Part shown: positions 18,509 through 27,652 of the stretch, piece by piece
Layout: every line of letters starts with the position of its first letter
Numbering within the stretch: the first letter of the stretch is position 1
Assembly: GCF_014196765.1 (NCBI RefSeq)
Contig: NZ_JACIEE010000012.1
Span: forward strand, 1-64,000
Direction: 5' to 3'
Source: Mycoplana azooxidifex
GTDB taxonomy: Bacteria; Pseudomonadota; Alphaproteobacteria; Rhizobiales; Rhizobiaceae
Length of the DNA stretch: 64,000 nucleotides
The notes under the pieces: model-generated
Database searches by the model: none
What the model saw: the letters and a program-made list of their open reading frames with translations, nothing else
What the model was told of the DNA's origin: nothing
Translations under genes and position numbers: made by a program

Positions 18509-18958
18509 TCACGTCTGCGCCTTCACGGCCTGATTGACGGTGGCAATCGTGGCCGCATCCGCGCCGGAAGCGACCCTGATGATCGCCCCGCCGATCTCTA
18601 ATTCGATTGCGCCACTGCCCGGCTTCTTTCTCGAGGCACGCGCTCGTTCCGGTTCGTTTGCGTCAAGCGTCGCAGACGGCTCCAGCACCGCTGGCGCAAA
18701 CATCGGAACGTCCTCGAGGACGCGCGCAGCATCGAGCGGCTTGCGAGCGCGCCGACGCCAGGTGAACAATTGCTGCGGGGTCAATCCATGACGCCGCGCC
18801 ACGGCGCAGACCTTCACACCCGGCTCGTAACTCTCGGCGACGATCTCAGCCTTGCTCTCGTCGCTCCACTCGCGGCGTCGGCCGCTGCCCGTGAAAACCT
18901 CGAACCGGCGCACCGGCTCTTCATCGCTGGATGTAAGCGTAAGCTGTGAAATCGACAT
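18509..18958 (-). CDS. IS66 TnpA-like accessory protein (remnant element)
   Basis: 149 residues from ATG 18958 (MSISQLTLTSSD). Contains the TnpA helix-turn-helix (REWSDESKAEIVAESYEPGV, CAVARRHGLTPQQLFTWRR) and a C-terminal acidic/basic part with EIGGAIIRVASGAD. TnpA is an accessory DNA-binding protein of IS66 elements. The gene itself is intact but its TnpB and TnpC partners are mostly gone (18240-18500), so it has no transposition role here. Confidence 0.85.
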   Translation of the reverse strand: MSISQLTLTSSDEEPVRRFEVFTGSGRRREWSDESKAEIVAESYEPGVKVCAVARRHGLTPQQLFTWRRRARKPLDAARVLEDVPMFAPAVLEPSATLDANEPERARASRKKPGSGAIELEIGGAIIRVASGADAATIATVNQAVKAQT

Positions 18959-19306
18959 ATGTCCAAACCCTCGTTCGGGCTCAACATCGTCAATCACGCC
19001 GTGATCCGGAAGGTGGGTGCCAAACACCGCTCTGATGTCCATTGTCAATGCATTGGGCACGAAGAAGCTGCCGCTCTCGCGAACGGGCCTCTCATGATGA
19101 TCGCGTATGGGTGGAGGCGAACTCGAGGACGTCGGTGATCAAGCTCTGATGCGCGGGTTGGATACCGCATTCCCGATTGTGCGTCCGGGGCTGTTCCTAT
19201 CTTACTGCGGGCGTCGGACAATGCCGGCCATAAAGCGTCTGACGGATGTTCCCCTGCCGTTGTCCCGCCTCCGCCCATGCGCGAGGTGTAAGTTCGCTGC
19301 AGTGAC

Positions 19307-20330
19307 CTATGTCCTGATTGCCTGCGCCTCCCTTGCAACGGCCCACATGAAGCCGGCCAATTCTCGGGCAATTGCGGTGCAAACCACCGTCGTCCGTTTT
19401 CCCCGTGCGACCAGCAGGCGATATCGAGCCGTTAACCGGCTCTGAGTCTTCCACGCGATCTCTCTGACTGCCGGCGACGCTTCCGCCAGACGGTCTAGCT
19501 TTCTCGCGCCGACTTTCGGCGGGTGCCGGTAAGTCCACGCGCTCTCGACCAGCATGTGCCGAACCCGGCCGTTGCCTGCCTTTGTGATCGAGCCCCCGTC
19601 TGACGGTCTCACCCGTGGATCGCTCACCAGGGACCAAGCCGAGATAGCCCATCAATTGGCGCGGACTCTCGAAACGGCTGACGTCGCCGACTTCCGTGGC
19701 GAATGTAACGGCGACGATCAGATCAACCCCTCGCAGCGTCTGCAGAGCTCGAATGACCGGAGCCAGAGACCAGTTCGGGACAAATTCCTCAATTACCGTC
19801 TCCAGGCGTCCGACGCGCTCTTTCGAGACGCGCACCGCCTCGACCATTTCCTGCAAGGCGATCTGATGCGCCGGATGATCGAACTGTTGCTCCTGGAGCC
19901 AGCAAAGGTATCGCATAAAAGCGCTGATCTGTTGCCGGTGAACCCGCAACGTCTCGACAGCCGCAGCCCGGGCGCGGACGAGGTCGCGCATCGCCTCATG
20001 GCCCTCGTCGGGAACCCACACCGCCGTGAGCTCGCCGGCCCTCAATAGCCGGGCGAGCGCGAGTGCATCTCGACGGTTGGTCTTTACTCTGTCGCCCGGC
20101 TTCCTGGGGATCAATGATGGAACGACGACCACACGTTCATGGCCGAGCGATCGGATCAGCCGATGCAGCCCGTATCCGGTTGGTCCGGCCTCGTAGCAGA
20201 ATTGAGCGCGGTCAAACTTTGCAGCTATCCGCTGGATGATGCGGCGCATGCTCGTATCAGACGCGTCAACCTCACCCCAGAAGCGAACCTCTCCCTCCCG
20301 GCCGGATTTTACTCCGCCGCCTGGCCTTAA
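19307..20330 (-). pseudogene. IS110-family transposase, frameshifted and 5'-truncated
   Basis: The N-terminal RuvC-like DEDD part is read from about 20330 (EVRFWGEVDASD, FCYEAGPTGYGLHR, KTNRRDALALARLL) and the helix-hairpin part ends LMGYLGLVPGERSTGETVRRG. At about 19595 the frame shifts: the correct continuation SITKAGNGRVRHMLVESAW runs in another frame to the stop at 19307. The first conserved Asp (start of the DEDD domain) is missing at the 5' end, where the sequence meets the MocA-like remnant. Inactive. Confidence 0.85.
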
Positions 20331-20489
20331 TTTGCTCCGGCGTTGACACCGATTCCAACGAACACTTCTCTATAATCTGCCACGGCTTGTCCTCCTGTGA
20401 TGAGGATCGGCTCGGCCTGTCCGAGCAACCCTCGGAAGACCAGTGTAGGGGCGAGCCACCTCAGCCACGAAGACGACGATGTATCATTG

Positions 20490-20863
20490 GTGCGGCTGTC
20501 AACTTCCCGAGCGCTAGCCTCCGGAAGAGGCCTGGTGGATATGCCTCTGCTGAGCGAAGCCCACTTCGTGTCGATGATCGATGCCTTCATAGGAAATAAG
20601 GGGTTGTCATTGTGCGTGCCACCGCATTCGGCGAGCCCGGAAATCCGGTCATTTTGCCGAGATCGCTATTCTCGAATCTCTCGAAGCTAGACGGCGATGC
20701 AGGGGCGCGTCGGATTATCGCCGCAAGCGGGATACCAGTAATAGATATAGAGATCGGGTGCGCCGTGGACACGCCCGAAGCCCTGGAGGCGGCAGTAGGT
20801 ATTTGGCCCGAGACTGATTGCCATCGTCTCGAGCAGACGACGCGCTCCTGCTCGCAAATTTAG
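20490..20863 (+). pseudogene. MocA/MobA-like nucleotidyltransferase, C-terminal remnant
   Basis: LVDMPLLSEAHFVSMIDAF is read from 20535 in one frame, then after a shift at about 20600 VRATAFGEPGNPVILPRSLF, LDGDAGARRIIA and AVDTPEALEAA in another. These are the substrate and Mg-binding motifs (xDMPL, GNPV, GDxGAR, DTPEA) of molybdenum cofactor cytidylyltransferases. The N-terminal nucleotide-binding part is absent here but present at 12574-12708. Both fragments are on the plus strand, 7.8 kb apart. Confidence 0.7.
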
Positions 20864-20903
20864 CGTCGCGCACGCCTCTGACCAAAGGCACCTTGCGCAT
20901 ATC

Positions 20904-21278
20904 TCATTTGGTCGGGAGTGTCCGTGCAGTGAGTTTGTTTCCGTCGGGATCGCGAAGATATGCAACGAATGACCCGTTAGGGCGCGCGGTTGGTGGGCTC
21001 TCGATCGAGATGCCACCGCTCGCGATACCGGCTGCATGCCAGGCGAGAACATGACGTTGGCTTGTGGCGACGATACCGATAGTCGCGCCGTTGGCTACGG
21101 TTGCAGGATTGCCGTCGATTGGTTTCGTGATCATAAGCCGACCGCCCTCGTGGAGATAGATGAGCCTACCCCTCGCATCCACCTCGCCAGGCGCGCCATC
21201 TAGTGCGTGGAACGTGGCATCGTAGAACGTCCTGGCCCGCTCCAAATCATTGCTTCCAATCATGATGTGAGTGAACAT
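20904..21278 (-). CDS. VOC/glyoxalase-family protein
   Basis: 124 residues from ATG 21278, preceded at ideal distance by GGAGGA; the longer frame to 21329 is not needed. Vicinal-oxygen-chelate fold with first strand MFTHIMIGSNDLERARTFYD and last strand FVAYLRDPDGNKLTA. His in THIMIGS and the downstream acidic residue would bind a divalent metal. The family covers glyoxalases, fosfomycin or bleomycin resistance and dioxygenases; nothing here decides among them. The neighbours are not functionally linked. Confidence 0.85.
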   Translation of the reverse strand: MFTHIMIGSNDLERARTFYDATFHALDGAPGEVDARGRLIYLHEGGRLMITKPIDGNPATVANGATIGIVATSQRHVLAWHAAGIASGGISIESPPTARPNGSFVAYLRDPDGNKLTARTLPTK

Positions 21279-21362
21279 CTTTCCTCCTATGCCGTTTCGG
21301 GCGGCTCCCACGGACGCTAGCCCAGCCATTGTTGAGTCGTCTGGTCACGGCTGACCCAAAAC

Positions 21363-23120
21363 CTATTTCCTGGCTAACGATGACATAAGCCAGTCGAGTT
21401 CCGTGCGAGCGGACGAGAGCACGCTTGCATAGGAACTGACGGTCGTCATGTCACTCCCATATCTCTTGTCCATAGAGGCTGCGGAGCCCTTACCGATCAT
21501 CAAGATCCTCAACGGGCTGCTTGAGGTGATGGTCCCTGATAAGTCATCACGATATTGCTCGGCTTGAGCGATGTCTTCCCGAGAAATCGGATGGTTGGGA
21601 CGTTTGAACTCAATCAGCAGATAGCTGTCAGCTAGATCCTGCGACAGCAGAAGATCAGGCCGTTTCGAGGCCCGTTCGCCCGTAAATTTCTTATCACTAT
21701 ATTTCGCGATGACCCGTTTCAGGGTGACGTTTGATGACATCAGAGCGTATTGGCGGCCAAGAAGCCACAAATTCGTCTCGAAGGCCTTATGGACGTCCTT
21801 TTCGAGGGTCGCTTCGTTGTCGATAAGCTCCTCGAGGTAGTCCAGAAATCTCATTCGTCTGGTCGCTTGAGCAGCGATCCCAGAGAGCTCAACCATACCA
21901 AAATCTTCGAGCGCCGCTGCAAAGGAACTGACATCTGTGCGGTCGGTGGCATTTATCCGCTCGAAGACGGCCCAGTAGGCGTCATGCTCCATGGCGTCGA
22001 GCGCGACCTCCGCGATCGTCGCAATGCGGTCTTCGCTTTCCCGATAGAATCGCTGCAGGATCCGGTGGAGGGCTTCCTCAGCGTAGCGTCGGCGGTGTTC
22101 TGGGAGGTCTTTCAGCCTAGCGTCCAGCTGCTTCTTCAATCGAGCTAGCTGAAGGCTCATATCGCGAGAGTGGCTCTCCCTAAGGCCTTCTTTGACGATG
22201 GATTTCACATAAGATTGGATTTCTTGGAACGCCTTGCTGTTCTCGACCACCCCGCCCCAATCGGCAGTTACGAAATGGTCGTTACCCTCGAGCTCCACCT
22301 CTCCGTAGACTCGTTTCGACAGCTTGAAGGGAATTTCCTCGTCATCATCTAGGCCGAACATCATCGGCTTCCCGACGACCTTCCCGTCCACTTTCAGGAC
22401 GATACCCGGAGCCTTTGGAGCCTTTTTCCCGTCCGCGATCGTGAACTTCAATCGAACTGAGCCGCTCTCAGTAAGCGTCTGCTCGACTTCCCGCGATACA
22501 CCAGGAACATCGTCGACGGATAGCTGCGCCTCGTTCACGAATACTCTGAAGGAATCCTCCCGGCCGTACTCATGCACGAGGATTTCTCGAAAGCGGTCCG
22601 GCGTTGGGAAATTCAAACGGCTATCAAGACCCGACAGGATGATTGTCGTGCCTGCACGAGCTTCGCCTGCATCCTCCTCGATGAATGGTAGCGGCACTGC
22701 TTCCAAGTCGTTCTCATTCTCGGCCAGGACGAGCTTGTCGATGGTCAGGCTGCATTTCCGACCTCGAGCGACCGCTGAGACATCCATCCGGCTGGCCAAC
22801 GATAGGCCAGCGAACTTACCAATACCCTTGCGGCCCTTGACCTTCCGCTTGAGGAGCGGCGTACGTTCACCTGTACGCGCCCGTTTGTCACTGGCGATGT
22901 TCAGGTACTCGTTTCGCATTTCCAGGGACGTCATTCCCGAACCGTCGTCGCGCACGGTGATCGGATCAGCCGACAACGGCGTCGGCAGCGTGATCCAAAC
23001 ATTCTTCGCGTCAGCGTCCCACGCGTTGTCGACAAGTTCTTTCAAGGCGGCTTCGCTAGATCGATAGGTTTCACCCAAAAGCCTGGTCAGTCGTGTATTC
23101 ACCGAAAAATGCACGTCCAT
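21363..23120 (-). CDS. GHKL (Hsp90-like) ATPase with C-terminal PD-(D/E)XK-like domain
   Basis: 585 residues. N-terminal GHKL ATPase: N-box EAALKELVDNAWDADA near residue 24-38, G1 VRDDGSGM near 57, G2 KGRKGIGKFAGLS near 95. The middle part (about 300-400) is charged and helical. The C-terminal part has RPDLLLSQDL with Asp489 followed by LLIEFKRP with Glu504 and Lys506, the spacing expected for a PD-(D/E)XK nuclease fold. ATPase-switched nuclease architecture recalls MORC- or MutL-like and Shedu/DUF4263-type defence proteins. It is a single gene with no modification partner. A role in defence or DNA processing is inferred; the domains are seen. Confidence 0.8.
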   Translation of the reverse strand: MDVHFSVNTRLTRLLGETYRSSEAALKELVDNAWDADAKNVWITLPTPLSADPITVRDDGSGMTSLEMRNEYLNIASDKRARTGERTPLLKRKVKGRKGIGKFAGLSLASRMDVSAVARGRKCSLTIDKLVLAENENDLEAVPLPFIEEDAGEARAGTTIILSGLDSRLNFPTPDRFREILVHEYGREDSFRVFVNEAQLSVDDVPGVSREVEQTLTESGSVRLKFTIADGKKAPKAPGIVLKVDGKVVGKPMMFGLDDDEEIPFKLSKRVYGEVELEGNDHFVTADWGGVVENSKAFQEIQSYVKSIVKEGLRESHSRDMSLQLARLKKQLDARLKDLPEHRRRYAEEALHRILQRFYRESEDRIATIAEVALDAMEHDAYWAVFERINATDRTDVSSFAAALEDFGMVELSGIAAQATRRMRFLDYLEELIDNEATLEKDVHKAFETNLWLLGRQYALMSSNVTLKRVIAKYSDKKFTGERASKRPDLLLSQDLADSYLLIEFKRPNHPISREDIAQAEQYRDDLSGTITSSSPLRILMIGKGSAASMDKRYGSDMTTVSSYASVLSSARTELDWLMSSLARK

Positions 23121-23254
23121 CGAAATGCGTTCCCCAACCCGTGTAGATTAGAGGTAGCAGAAGAAATAAGTCTCTGTAACCTTTGCAGATGAGCCCCCAC
23201 AGGAAACAACGGGGCTCGGACATTGTGAGAAGCGGAGCGTGCGGCTCTTGATAT

Positions 23255-25159
23255 TCACGAGGGACGATCGGGTCCGCCACTCCTTGGCACATGAATAGAC
23301 CCTACGTCAGACGCGTTCCAACCCCGCGCTACCATCTCGTCATAGCCAGAACGATATCCCATCATCGCGTTTTCGATTACCTTGCCGATGTCGTTGAAAC
23401 CAGCAACGAATTCTGGATTGCTCGCGGCTGGCGTATCAACGTCCACTAATGTGGCCATCCGAGCCAAGCCCGCTGTGTCCTGCTCGACAAAGACGATCTT
23501 CCGCTTTTCAACCTCGTAAGGATGCATGCCGAGAGCCTCCAAAGCCATACCTGCGGCTTGAACCGAACCATCAAACATCTCACGGACGATACGATCCGCT
23601 CCCGCATCGAGGAGCTTGTAGTGATGCAGACGATCGTATGCGCGGACGATGATCTGGATGCCGGGATTACTCCGGCGGGCGTAGGACACGATTTCGGTCG
23701 CTCTATCGGGGTCGTCTATGGCCACGATAAGCAGCGCAGCGTGGGCAAGCCCGGCCGATTCCAGTAGGTCCGGCCGCCCTGCGTCGCCAAAGAAAGACTT
23801 CACTCCGAATTTTCGAACGTTGTCGACAACGTCCGCCCTGTAGTCCAGGACGACAGGCTTGTAACCGTTTGCAAGAAGCATCCGGTTCACGATCTGTCCA
23901 AAACGCCCGACTCCTGCAAGGATGATCGTGCCGGCATCGGGCTGGTCGGCGTCCCTCTGATGTCGTCCCCGTCTCTCAAGCATGACAACGATCCTGTTGG
24001 ACAGCGCGAAAAGAAGGGGGGTGAGGACCATGCTGAAGGTAATGATCAGGACCGATACCGACACGGTTGGGGGCGAGAGCAGTCCGCGGTCTCCGCCGAT
24101 CGTCAGCAGTACGAAACCGAATTCACCTGCCTGCGCGAGCCCGAGGGTGAAGAGCCATCCGGCGGGCCCACGGATGCGGAAAAACCAGGCCAGCGGCAGA
24201 AGGATGAGCGCCTTGATCGCTATTAGGCCAAACGTGGCGGCGGCTACCGTCAACCAGTTTGCTAATAGGATCTCGGGGTCTATCTTCGCGCCGATAGTCA
24301 TAAAAAACAGCCCGAGCAAAAGCCCCTTGAAAGGCTCGATATCGTTTTGCAGCTCGTGCTTGAACTCGCTGTTCGCGAGCACGACACCTCCCAAGAATGC
24401 GCCGAGCGCGGGCGAAAGGCCTACAGCCGACATCAGGACGGTGATACCCACCACGACCAGAAGCGCGGCAGCGGTGAATACCTCGCGAAGTCCAAGGAGC
24501 GCTATGGTCCTGAAGACCGGGCGCGATAGGAAGTGTGCCGCGGCCACGACCACGCCCACTGCTGCGAGAGTAAGGATCGCCGAGGCCCATCCGGGCAGGT
24601 TTTCCAGGAGTGCGGCATCGCCGTGTCCGGACGATGCACCTTGGCCGCTTCCGGCGATCAACGGGATACACGCGAGCATTGGGATCACCGCAAGGTCTTG
24701 GAACAGGAGCACCGCGAAGCTTGCCTGACCCCCGTCGGACTTGAGTAGGCCTTTCTCCTCGAGCGTCTGCAACACGATCGCCGTGGAGGACAGTGATGCC
24801 ACGAAGCCGAAAAGAAGCCCCTGCTGCCAGTTGAAGCCAAGAGCGAGCCCCGCCGCTGCCACGGCACCGACCGTCGCGAGAACCTGGAGCCCACCGAGGC
24901 CGAGTAGCTTGCCTCGGAGCCGCCACACCATCTGAGGATCGATTTCGAGGCCGATGAGGAAAAGCATCATCACGATGCCGAATTCGGAAAACTGCTCGAG
25001 ATACCCCGATCCGGCTATCGAGATCTGGAAGACGGGGCCGATCACAACCCCGGCGGCAATGTAGCCTACGACCGACCCAAGGCCCACCCGTTGCGATACT
25101 ATGACGGCAAGGACCGCCGCGGCGAGGTAGCAAAGTGCATAGAATGCCAAGCCTTCCAA
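23255..25159 (-). CDS. KefB/KefC-type K+/H+ antiporter (CPA2) with RCK domain
   Basis: 634 residues. Residues 1-385 form the CPA2 membrane domain of about 12 helices (GYIAAGVVIGPVF, FLIGLEIDPQM). Residues about 410-530 form a TrkA-N/RCK nucleotide-binding domain (ILAGVGRFGQIVNRMLLANG). It is a glutathione-regulated-type potassium efflux antiporter that protects against electrophiles by acidifying the cytoplasm. It lies 3 bases behind the KefF/KefG-like gene, so the two are one operon; the quinone-reductase partner is the classical activator of Kef channels. Confidence 0.9.
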   Translation of the reverse strand: MEGLAFYALCYLAAAVLAVIVSQRVGLGSVVGYIAAGVVIGPVFQISIAGSGYLEQFSEFGIVMMLFLIGLEIDPQMVWRLRGKLLGLGGLQVLATVGAVAAAGLALGFNWQQGLLFGFVASLSSTAIVLQTLEEKGLLKSDGGQASFAVLLFQDLAVIPMLACIPLIAGSGQGASSGHGDAALLENLPGWASAILTLAAVGVVVAAAHFLSRPVFRTIALLGLREVFTAAALLVVVGITVLMSAVGLSPALGAFLGGVVLANSEFKHELQNDIEPFKGLLLGLFFMTIGAKIDPEILLANWLTVAAATFGLIAIKALILLPLAWFFRIRGPAGWLFTLGLAQAGEFGFVLLTIGGDRGLLSPPTVSVSVLIITFSMVLTPLLFALSNRIVVMLERRGRHQRDADQPDAGTIILAGVGRFGQIVNRMLLANGYKPVVLDYRADVVDNVRKFGVKSFFGDAGRPDLLESAGLAHAALLIVAIDDPDRATEIVSYARRSNPGIQIIVRAYDRLHHYKLLDAGADRIVREMFDGSVQAAGMALEALGMHPYEVEKRKIVFVEQDTAGLARMATLVDVDTPAASNPEFVAGFNDIGKVIENAMMGYRSGYDEMVARGWNASDVGSIHVPRSGGPDRPS

Positions 25160-25162
25160 GGG

Positions 25163-25765
25163 TCAGTTCCTTACCAGGTCAGTGAGATCGAAGCTGTCGA
25201 ATGTCGGCCTCTGACGGAGGGCAGCGAGATCGAAGCGATCATCGCGCAACGCGGCCAAAAGCTGGGGATAGGCCCGGATGTGAAGCTGCGCGCCAGTGTC
25301 GTCGATATGGTTTGCGGAATGAAGGACGAACGGGGGAAGATACTCCATCCCGCAAAGCCCGGCCGTCTGCTCGAGCGGATAGAGGAAATTCCGTATTTCC
25401 CGTCGGTTGCCGCCCTCTTCTGAATAGTCAGACTTGCTCCCACCAGTGGTGATGCAGGCGATCGCGTATTTTTCGGACAGCGTCTTCCCTTTCGGGCCGT
25501 ACGCAAAGCCGTATTCAAGAACCAGGTCCTGCCACTGCTTGAGAAGGGCCGGCGTCGAATACCAGAAAAGCGGAAACTGGAAGACGATCACGTCGTGCTG
25601 CATAAGTCGACGTTGTTCCCGGTCTACGTCGATCGAGAAACGCGGGTATTCCGCATAGAGATCGACAAACGTCACCCCGCCCAGTTGCCTTGCACCGGAC
25701 GCCATAGCCACGTTGACACTGGATTTCCGCTGCGCCGGATGCGCAAACAGAACTAGAACTCGCAT
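25163..25765 (-). CDS. KefF/KefG-like NAD(P)H quinone oxidoreductase subunit
   Basis: 200 residues, flavodoxin-like fold of the NQO2/MdaB/KefF class. VLVLFAHPAQRKSSVN forms the FMN phosphate site, FQFPLFWYSTPALLKQWQD the central strand and helix, and TTGGSKSDYSEEG the flavin loop. It reduces quinones with NAD(P)H and, as ancillary protein, activates the adjacent Kef antiporter. First gene of the operon, 3 bases before the antiporter start. Confidence 0.9.
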   Translation of the reverse strand: MRVLVLFAHPAQRKSSVNVAMASGARQLGGVTFVDLYAEYPRFSIDVDREQRRLMQHDVIVFQFPLFWYSTPALLKQWQDLVLEYGFAYGPKGKTLSEKYAIACITTGGSKSDYSEEGGNRREIRNFLYPLEQTAGLCGMEYLPPFVLHSANHIDDTGAQLHIRAYPQLLAALRDDRFDLAALRQRPTFDSFDLTDLVRN

Positions 25766-25987
25766 CGCTTTAGTTCCCCATTGATAGTGATACTGAGCGT
25801 CTTGCTGTCGCCGCCCGTCGCCATCATCCCCGGGACGCGAGACGTTTTATTGCAGGATCGCGCACTTATCGCGCTGCGTTCCAGGCCGACGCGCGGCTCA
25901 GACTTCCTCGGCAGGGGCGAAATTTCCGCCTGAAACACCCTGGGGACATAGTTCGCGATACTTCCCGGAAATCCAGTTCCTGATCTC

Positions 25988-26825
25988 CTACCCGTACTCG
26001 ACGGCCGCGTCCTCCCATATCAGATGACCGCCCTCCAACAGGACTTCTCGGCTACGTGGAATACGGTCCACGAGGTGCTCGCCGTTGGCAGGCTGGACGA
26101 GCGGACCCTGACGACCCGCCAGCACCAGTACCGGCGTCTCTACTTTCGTCAAAAGTCCTTTCAGAACCGGGAGTTCTTCCGGGTAGGCGCGGATAAAGTT
26201 GGCCGCATTATCGAAGCGCGCGGCTGCCGAAGAATGCCAGTAATCCTCGACTACGGACGGTGGCGGCGGCCTTGCTGCCGGCTCCGACACGAAAGCAACC
26301 GCGAGATCGCCGCCCTCGGCATCGGCGAACGCACCGAATGGAGACTGCATGAGTTCGATCAGCCGCCCGGCGACAAGTTCGACGCCTACCGCCCCGCTTC
26401 CGACGACAAGGCTCTCAAACAGGTCCGGACAATCCACGGCCGCGAAAAGCATCGCGGGCTCCCCACATCGGGTCCGACGCCATGCATCCTCTCGATTCCG
26501 AGAGTACGAGCGGCCCTCACGATGGAAACGTGCCATCCCGGATGGCGACATCAAATCGGAACGGCCGCGACATCTCGAATCCCGGAAGGTCGATGGCCAC
26601 GTACGGTGCAACGGCACCGATAACAGGCAGGACGTCCCTGAAGGCGTAGATGCTTTCCGGCCAAGGGCTCGACAGAACGGCCGGAATCCCACCAGGACGT
26701 CCACCCGTAGCCACATGAACGTTGACGTCGTCGATCTCGCTCCGGTGGGACGCGGGCGCGCCCCTCGCCTGAGCTCGCGGCCAGTCTGGCGAGCGGTGAT
26801 GCCTCGAGATTGTCCGATCGTGCAA
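25988..26825 (-). pseudogene. alpha/beta hydrolase, frameshifted
   Basis: The front part (GRPGGIPAVLSSPWPES, VAIDLPGFEMS) is read in the frame ending at 26517. The rest (LFESLVVGSGAVG, VVEDYWHSSAAARFDN, ETPVLVLAGRQGPLVQ, VLLEGGHLIWEDA) is read in the frame ending at 25988. No frame joins them and the nucleophile-elbow region between them is damaged. The pattern is an epoxide-hydrolase or haloalkane-dehalogenase-like alpha/beta hydrolase that has decayed. Confidence 0.7.
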
Positions 26826-27120
26826 TGGCAGGCAACGATCGCCGGGACGCTATCCTACAAATGACAAAAGGTCGGCGGCCCATATTAGCCTCGTGCAGGG
26901 TACGGTCCCTGCAACTGGTGAGCGTCGACAAATGAAAACCGCTCTCTCCGCTCGGCTTCACAGCAATGCTGGCGTTCCCCGCTCTCGCGTTGAAGCGGGC
27001 AGCAGCACATACAACGGCCAGCCGCGTCGGCGTCAGCCATTGGGGACGATCGTACTATAGGGCAACGCGTCAGCGGCTTACGGTCGTAATGGAGGACATC
27101 GCAAACCGACAGGTGACGAC

Positions 27121-27390
27121 ATGGCTGTAAAACGCGCAGAAACCTCTTTTATTTTCCGGCAGGTTCCGTTCGGACGCATCAAACAGCGCTCGTCCTTTCG
27201 TCGACATACCGCCGCGAACGATAACATTTTGAGTTCACAGGACGTCCAGGCGACATCGCCGGATGACTCGCCATCACTGACCGATGTTTTCCCGATACTG
27301 GTCCTTATGGCGATGTCCGGCGGGACCATCTACTTCATATCCACCGTTCTTTCCGGTTACCTGGCAGCTTTCCCGCTGCTCTATCCGTGA
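27121..27390 (+). CDS. small hypothetical protein with one membrane segment
   Basis: 89 residues. The N-terminal half is basic and polar with AANDNI, a motif often seen in rhizobial small proteins; the C-terminal 35 residues contain one hydrophobic helix (FPILVLMAMSGGTIYFIST). Ribosome site is weak. It lies 260 bases before the Hsp70-AAA gene on the same strand but is probably not part of that operon. I do not recognise a family. Confidence 0.4.
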   Translation: MAVKRAETSFIFRQVPFGRIKQRSSFRRHTAANDNILSSQDVQATSPDDSPSLTDVFPILVLMAMSGGTIYFISTVLSGYLAAFPLLYP

Positions 27391-27652
27391 TCGTCACGAC
27401 GAGCGATGTCGAGATCTCAGCCTTTCGACGGCAACACGCCAACATCGACGTTTTCACGGCCGTCTCGGAGGGAAGAAGCTAACGGGTCGCGATCGGGCTC
27501 CGTGGCGGTTCCAAGATCCGACATAAGTCGGCCGACTTGTGGATAGCTGGCCAATTGCACAACGAGAACTGTTGTCGCATGTCGCCATACTACCCGCCCT
27601 AGTATATCGAGAAACGATAACGAGTGCATGACTCTGAAAGGCCGCCGAGTCG

